From positions 744,001 through 808,000 of the forward strand of contig VXBA01000121.1 in assembly GCA_013399895.1 (NCBI GenBank): DNA of 64,000 nt, given 5' to 3'. Both the position numbers and the translations under genes were made by a program. Source of the DNA: Serilophus lunatus. Its lineage: Eukaryota; Chordata; Aves; Passeriformes; Eurylaimidae. This document shows positions 62,001-64,000 of the stretch, piece by piece. The notes below the pieces were generated by a model. That model saw only the letters and a program-made list of their open reading frames with translations, was not told where the DNA came from and did no database searches. Each line of letters begins with the position of its first letter. Within the stretch, counting starts at the first letter, position 1.

Positions 62001-62691
62001 ATAAGAAACATGTGCTTTCCTTCAGGAGTTTGCTAATGTGGAACATTATTAAACCCAATCTTGGGAAACAGAAAACAAATATCTATAAGAGAGAGCTCCC
62101 ACTTTCCCAAGACAGAAAAGATGTCAGTGCTCTGCACCACACTGATAAGCCACCCAAAATACACTTAGTTTCTTCATCCCCCAAGTTCTCTTAACTACAC
62201 AGTTTAGGGTAGGATTAAATTTGTTACCTACACCACAGCAACTTCTCTATTTTTCCCTTAGAAGCAGTGGATGAAAAGCTCTTTCTAAATTACTCATTCA
62301 AAATACCTCAGAAGACACGCTACAACAGTGTTTATTTCTCTCAGGTGACAACAAAGGGAATCTGGACCAGCTTAGATATAGGCATTTATATCATCAATGT
62401 CTATAGCTGAGGAGAACAATACTGCTTATGTCTACTCCTCTGTGCTAACCAGCCTGATCCACAAATATTTTCTGAAGTTATTTAGTTGATCAAAAGAGTG
62501 TCAATTGGGAATTCCCAGATATTCAAAATGGTGAAATTTCTATTTTTTTGCTACCTCAACTTCTCTCTGGATCCTAAAGTAGAAAGTCTCATTCCAGACA
62601 GGGTTGTCAGAATTCTTGATAGTTTTGGTCTGAAGTTTTCCATTTGAAGCAGATGGCAGCCACAAGCGCACATAGCAGTCTGATGCTGTCA
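37783..62691 (-). CDS. PLA2G4B: Cytosolic phospholipase A2 beta, 18 exons, 5' end missing
   Basis: Group IV phospholipase A2, which hydrolyses membrane glycerophospholipids to free fatty acid and lysophospholipid. The C2 domain binds membranes, with Ca2+ in this family. Seen: 18 minus-strand exons with consistent phases and no internal stop, about 780 residues. Order: most of a C2 domain (SDCYVRLWLP, NPVWNETF, CDEDPLTKDD), a linker (LITNDVLVSREICCLEVQ), then the lipase domain with oxyanion motif GGGLRAM, nucleophile motif GASGST (Ser codon 49868-49870), a WANFSPYEV segment and the catalytic Asp in LIDVGYFINTS (codon 42514-42516). Choice of B over D, E and F: the wording of the C2, GASGSTW and LxDVGYxINTS segments as recalled for human PLA2G4B, and convergence on SPTBN5 as in human. 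The first 30 or so residues would be in exon(s) not found here. It looks functional. Confidence 0.88.
39646..39925 (+). mobile_element. CR1 3' end fragment
   Basis: Diverged but colinear with the CR1 3' region: CACAGAGGTTCCTCCTCCAT, TTGGAGACCTGCAAATCCAC, then GACCTCCAGAGGTCCCTTCC near the terminus. Confidence 0.85.
41171..41300 (+). pseudogene. RING-finger remnant, Topors-like
   Basis: The plus-strand frame reads PICLEDSEERAYVPFCLHQF then CTSCICHWARQSTMCPLCRK. This is the spacing of a C3HC4 RING finger with seven of eight ligands: PxC, CxH, CxxC, then CPLC. The codon expected to give the first Cys is TGA (41171-41173), so the motif is broken at its start and no Met lies upstream in frame close by. 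CHQFC/CI..WA...CPLC resembles the Topors-like RING proteins seen in many bird annotations, which is recalled and unchecked. It lies antisense inside the last PLA2G4B intron, next to a CR1 end. It could be a retrocopy remnant or part of a dispersed family. A strong donor-like CAA|GTGAGT follows at 41324. Confidence 0.65.
41717..41903 (-). CDS. PLA2G4B: PLA2G4B exon: lipase domain
   Basis: 62 codons plus one base, acceptor CTGCGTCCACAG, donor GTAAAT. It reads IQNIPFPKVELSQEEKKNPK, then ECYIFSDAEDPRAPIVIHFP and LVNDTFKE. FSD...P.AP...HFPLV is the family pattern. Confidence 0.96.
42412..42578 (-). CDS. PLA2G4B: PLA2G4B exon: catalytic Asp
   Basis: Two bases plus 55 codons, acceptor AATGTTTTTCAG, donor GTGAGA. 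It reads NNLTPLQKYLCLIDVGYFIN then FKPERDVDVIISLDYG. The Asp of LIDVGY (codon 42514-42516) is the dyad partner of the catalytic Ser. The R.VD.I.S.D segment is also conserved. Confidence 0.97.
42579..45591 (-). other. PLA2G4B intron, 3 kb
   Basis: Nothing recognised except a 27-bp tandem duplication at 44270-44323 and a GC-richer patch near 42660-42880 of unknown origin. Confidence 0.5.
44270..44323. repeat. Two tandem 27-bp copies
   Basis: The block TTTTCCCACTCCAGACTTCA recurs 27 bases later, with slight divergence at the end of the unit. Confidence 0.85.
45592..45777 (-). CDS. PLA2G4B: PLA2G4B exon: lipase domain
   Basis: Two bases, 61 codons, one base. Acceptor TCTCTATTTCAG, donor GTAACT. 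It reads VIEPPSCLSGKLYEMFQDIM then HNFLRGLEFHKDYIHQKKF. NFLRGL.FHKDY is strongly conserved. Confidence 0.96.
46314..46418 (-). CDS. PLA2G4B: PLA2G4B exon: lipase domain
   Basis: Two bases, 34 codons, one base. Acceptor TGACTTGCAG, donor GTAAGA. It reads LWTNIFTRNLLDGLYWSSN then EFWERWAQDMVDI. Confidence 0.94.
47099..47138. repeat. Inverted repeat, 12-bp arms
   Basis: CAACCCACAAAG and CTTTGTGGGTTG are perfect reverse complements separated by 16 bases, in a PLA2G4B intron. It is not associated with a recognised RNA or element. Confidence 0.85.
47503..47640 (-). CDS. PLA2G4B: PLA2G4B exon: lipase domain
   Basis: Two bases, 45 codons, one base. Acceptor TTTTGTAG, donor GTGACC. It reads WANFSPYEVDIPKYGVSIRS then SEFFMGRRMKKLPESRICYL. 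EW..FSPYEV...KYGA..PS..FGSEFFMG is the family pattern. Confidence 0.96.
48664..48781 (-). CDS. PLA2G4B: PLA2G4B exon: lipase domain
   Basis: 39 codons plus one base, acceptor CATTGATTAG (pyrimidine-poor), donor GTAAGT. It reads PRKYKLTDQRRALEHGQNPL then PFYAVLNVKDEKFGTFKF. KL.DQR.AL..GQNPLP.Y is a family signature. Confidence 0.93.
49381..49603 (-). CDS. PLA2G4B: PLA2G4B exon: lipase domain
   Basis: One base plus 74 codons, acceptor ATCTGCTGCTTAG, donor GTATGT. It reads TLADLYEDVNWSQKSLEGPL, YYHKELAERAKAGHVSSFT and LWSLVQEMFLHEQ. Confidence 0.96.
49857..49993 (-). CDS. PLA2G4B: PLA2G4B exon: oxyanion and nucleophile motifs
   Basis: 45 codons plus two bases, acceptor TTTTGAACAG, donor GTGCGT. 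It reads VPVIAVMATGGGLRAMSAMF and LLDCVTYLTGASGST. GGGLRAM forms the oxyanion region with its Arg, and the Ser of GASGS (codon 49868-49870) is the nucleophile. Both are intact. Confidence 0.97.
50946..51081 (-). CDS. PLA2G4B: PLA2G4B exon: lipase domain
   Basis: One base plus 45 codons, acceptor TTTATGTTTCAG, donor GTCTGT (non-consensus after GT). It reads TERLDVRLGYDLCQEEQEFL then QKRKRVVAGALKRVL. LDVRLG..LC.EE..FL..RK is diagnostic. Confidence 0.93.
51964..52001 (-). CDS. PLA2G4B: PLA2G4B small exon
   Basis: 12 codons plus two bases, acceptor TGTTTACAG, donor GTAAGA. It reads NVPLQLYLLLND. TG|C completes Cys with the next exon. The short length makes it the least distinctive exon, but phase and position fit. 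Confidence 0.8.
53116..53217 (-). CDS. PLA2G4B: PLA2G4B exon: start of lipase domain
   Basis: 34 codons, phase 0, acceptor TTTTGTGTAG, donor GTAAGA. After an acidic spacer it reads LTVPLKFLPVGHKVKVTLP, the L..LP.G..V...LP strand pair. Confidence 0.88.
53333..53460 (-). CDS. PLA2G4B: PLA2G4B exon: linker
   Basis: Two bases plus 42 codons, acceptor ATTTTCACTAG, donor GTAATG. It reads GKNLVLTVPASHERTQKTTE then FYFHCMKAWEPILKVRLQ, corresponding to the V.GS.E..Q...F.FHC region. Confidence 0.9.
53911..53974 (-). CDS. PLA2G4B: PLA2G4B exon: linker
   Basis: 21 codons plus one base, acceptor CATCTTTTACAG, donor GTATGA. It reads SREICCLEVQVDINESRK. SRE..CLEV is conserved in the family. Confidence 0.9.
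53975..55156 (-). other. PLA2G4B intron, nothing recognised
   Basis: The 1.2 kb intron has no recognisable repeat or structured element. Confidence 0.5.
55157..55199 (-). CDS. PLA2G4B: PLA2G4B small exon: linker
   Basis: One base plus 14 codons, acceptor TCTGTCTTTTCAG, donor GTAAGG. It reads PGPPERLITNDVLV, the L.TN.VLV stretch that follows C2 in these enzymes. Confidence 0.9.
58164..58972. repeat. 404-bp direct duplication around one N
   Basis: 58164-58567 and 58569-58972 appear identical, separated only by the N at 58568. The CR1 coding order is interrupted and restarted at the join, which points to an overlapping contig end left in the assembly, not a biological repeat. Confidence 0.92.
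59380..59800 (-). pseudogene. CR1 ORF1 remnant with GDSL esterase motif
   Basis: The minus strand reads NRKRRVIVTGDSL, then after one missing base continues GLEGPICRLGPVHREVCCVP and VQARDITGKLSS. This matches the esterase-like C-terminal domain described for CR1 ORF1, in which the Ser of GDSL is the predicted nucleophile. The frameshift directly after GDSL inactivates it. Confidence 0.75.
60521..60579 (-). CDS. PLA2G4B: PLA2G4B small exon: end of C2 domain
   Basis: 19 codons plus two bases, acceptor CCCTTTTCTTTTTAG, donor GTGAGT. It reads TEMSPKKWESLEVEFWMER. L.VEF is the last C2 strand of this family. AT|T gives Ile with the next exon, across the intron that holds the large CR1. Confidence 0.88.
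60580..61759 (-). other. PLA2G4B intron, nothing recognised
   Basis: The 1.2 kb intron between two C2-domain exons has no recognised repeat. Confidence 0.5.
61760..61891 (-). CDS. PLA2G4B: PLA2G4B exon: C2 domain
   Basis: 44 codons, phase 0, acceptor TTTCTACTACCAG, donor GTAAGG. It reads NILELAVCDEDPLTKDDMQF then TVLFNIARIRPGET. The acidic DED...DD cluster is the second calcium-binding loop. Confidence 0.95.
62555..62691 (-). CDS. PLA2G4B: PLA2G4B exon: C2 domain
   Basis: Two bases plus 45 codons, acceptor CTCTGCTGCAG, donor GTAGCA. It reads TASDCYVRLWLPSASNGK then NSDNPVWNETFYFRIQ, the first calcium-loop and core strands of a C2 domain. It requires an upstream exon ending in phase 1. Confidence 0.93.
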
Positions 62692-64000
62692 CTGCAGCAG
62701 AGAAAAATTAAAAACCTGATGCCAATGTTATAAATGAAAAGTAGAGCTAGGCCACAATTCTGAGGATTAATAAATATTGCCACTTTTATTTTTAATTAGT
62801 AGAGATAATCAGTTGGAAACAATCAAGGAAAACCATCTAATTCCTGAGTATTACAAATTGCAAATGTACACATGCATACACAAAGTACACTAAGAGCCAC
62901 ATTTCCCATGTGAAGAGAAAGAGGTGTAAAAGACCCCACTGACCATTTATCAGGCACAGTCCTTACAATTCCAGTCAATGATGTTAAACTTCTGTTTAAC
63001 TGAAACTACAGCTAGTTCCAAAAAGGGCTGTTAGGATGATTAGAGGCGAGGAGAATGCATATTACAGAAAAGATCAGAAGAGGCTGGCTTGCTTAGTCTA
63101 GCAACACAAACATGCGGGGGGGGGGATATAATTGCTGTATAGAATGGTTAGGTACTAGGGAAGCTGATCTGTCGCAGCTAAAGGCCAGTGTGGGCCCAAG
63201 AACAGGAGGGCATGAGCAAATTGGAAATCTTCATCTCACTTCCAGCCTATATCTAGCCCTTATGGTTAGTGTGGTCAGTGCCTCAAGCAGCCATCCTTTG
63301 GGGAGAGCCAGGGTGGGAAAACACATTTACTTTGTGAAGCTTGACAACGGTGAGAAAGGAAATCTCCAGGGTGATGTCTTTCAGAGCTGGAGTCGGGACT
63401 TGACTGGAGATGTCTACTGCAGCCCGAGATGCCTAAATACTTCAGACTGGTATCAAGCAGTGAATAGCATTGCCCCGCAAGGTTTTGGCAGGAAAGTGGA
63501 ACTGTCCCTTCAATAGAGTAGATAGAAGAGATAATTGAAACTCAGAAATACAGGCCTTGTCACTCTAACACCTCTCTAGTGTCCTCCTCTGGATGGTGCT
63601 ACATGGCACTTGCCACCAGAGTAAAGGAAGCCCTTCAGCAGGCAGTTACTCAACCAACAGAGGATTCGCTCCCTCTCATCTTCCTCACATCCAGGCTCAG
63701 CCCTGAATAGCAAGATACAAATGGTCTCAGCTGTAACTCAAGCAAATCATTTCAAAGTGATGCTTTTTTGGGGGCTGGATGAGTTGTTTTTCACTAGAGG
63801 CATACAGAGACCAGAAGTTTCAAAAGCGTGAAAAAAGGCAGCTCAAGGTCTCTGTCCTAAGTGAGGAACCCATGGGAGACCACTGTACAAATGATGGTTG
63901 AATGGCTGGTCCACAGCACACCTTGAGAAGAAGTCATAGGAAGCTGCGAGGGTGAGATAATGATAATGAGGTGAACACAAAAGTACACAGAAAAGTCTGA
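62692..64000. other. Upstream part of PLA2G4B intron or 5' region
   Basis: An exon for the first C2 strand (ending in phase 1 on the minus strand) was looked for and not found, so it probably lies beyond 64000. An old CR1-like stretch occupies about 63010-63250. The remainder shows nothing recognised. Confidence 0.5.
63010..63250 (+). mobile_element. Old CR1-like fragment
   Basis: TTCCAAAAAGGGCTGTTAGG, then GATCAGAAGAGGCTGGCTTG and ATATAATTGCTGTATAGAAT follow the order of the conserved 3' region of ancient sauropsid CR1 elements, heavily diverged. A run of G at 63116-63123 interrupts it. Confidence 0.45.

Noticed and set aside
37783..62691. Calling the phospholipase PLA2G4E, F or D
   Set aside because: These paralogues are similar and neighbour the same region in mammals, but the C2 and catalytic wording and the convergent placement next to SPTBN5 fit PLA2G4B better. 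A phylogeny would settle it.
63112..63516. 134-codon plus-strand open frame
   Set aside because: It starts inside an old CR1-like fragment with a poly-G run and matches no family I recognise. No splice or promoter context supports a gene.

Overview
The window is vertebrate nuclear DNA and most likely avian. The genes are split into short exons with GT-AG introns. The interspersed repeats are CR1 LINEs with the bird-type 3' end, plus a solo LTR of the widespread avian ERVL-like type that starts TGTTATGG and ends near a TTTATATAC box. The species cannot be named from the sequence alone.

Two genes converge tail to tail. The plus strand (107-31518) carries the 3' part of a giant beta-spectrin, called SPTBN5 (beta-V spectrin): 21 exons encoding about eleven spectrin repeats, a 198-codon linker exon, four exons covering a pleckstrin-homology (PH) domain, and a terminal exon with the stop. 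The 5' end of the gene, including the actin-binding domain, lies to the left of the window. The minus strand (62691 down to 37783) carries a cytosolic phospholipase A2 of the C2-containing group IV family, called PLA2G4B: 18 exons from within the C2 domain, through the oxyanion GGGLRAM and nucleophile GASGS motifs and the catalytic Asp exon, to the stop. Its first coding exon or exons are not found in the window. From memory of the human locus, JMJD7-PLA2G4B also converges on the 3' end of SPTBN5. That arrangement and the protein match are why B is preferred over the D, E and F paralogues.

All PLA2G4B exons are open and join in phase, so it looks intact. SPTBN5 joins in phase throughout but has an in-frame TAA at 17626-17628 inside an otherwise perfect exon. 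This is the most consequential single observation.

Introns and the 6.3 kb between the two stop codons hold the repeats. These are CR1 copies at about 690-793, 965-1660, 9018-9134, 31530-31722, 39646-39925 and 56239-59815 (the last with remnants of both CR1 reading frames), and an older CR1-like stretch near 63010-63250. There is also the solo LTR at 23221-23862, a TTTC microsatellite broken by a 121-base N gap (13053-13173), and a decayed RING-finger sequence on the plus strand inside the last intron of PLA2G4B (about 41170-41300). A 404-bp direct duplication flanking a single N (58164-58972) looks like an assembly join error. Introns not listed separately were scanned and nothing recognisable was seen in them.

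No new multi-gene system was found. The items worth following are the SPTBN5 stop codon, the assembly duplication, the RING remnant, and a short palindromic element at 34206-34241 whose arm recurs at 29402.
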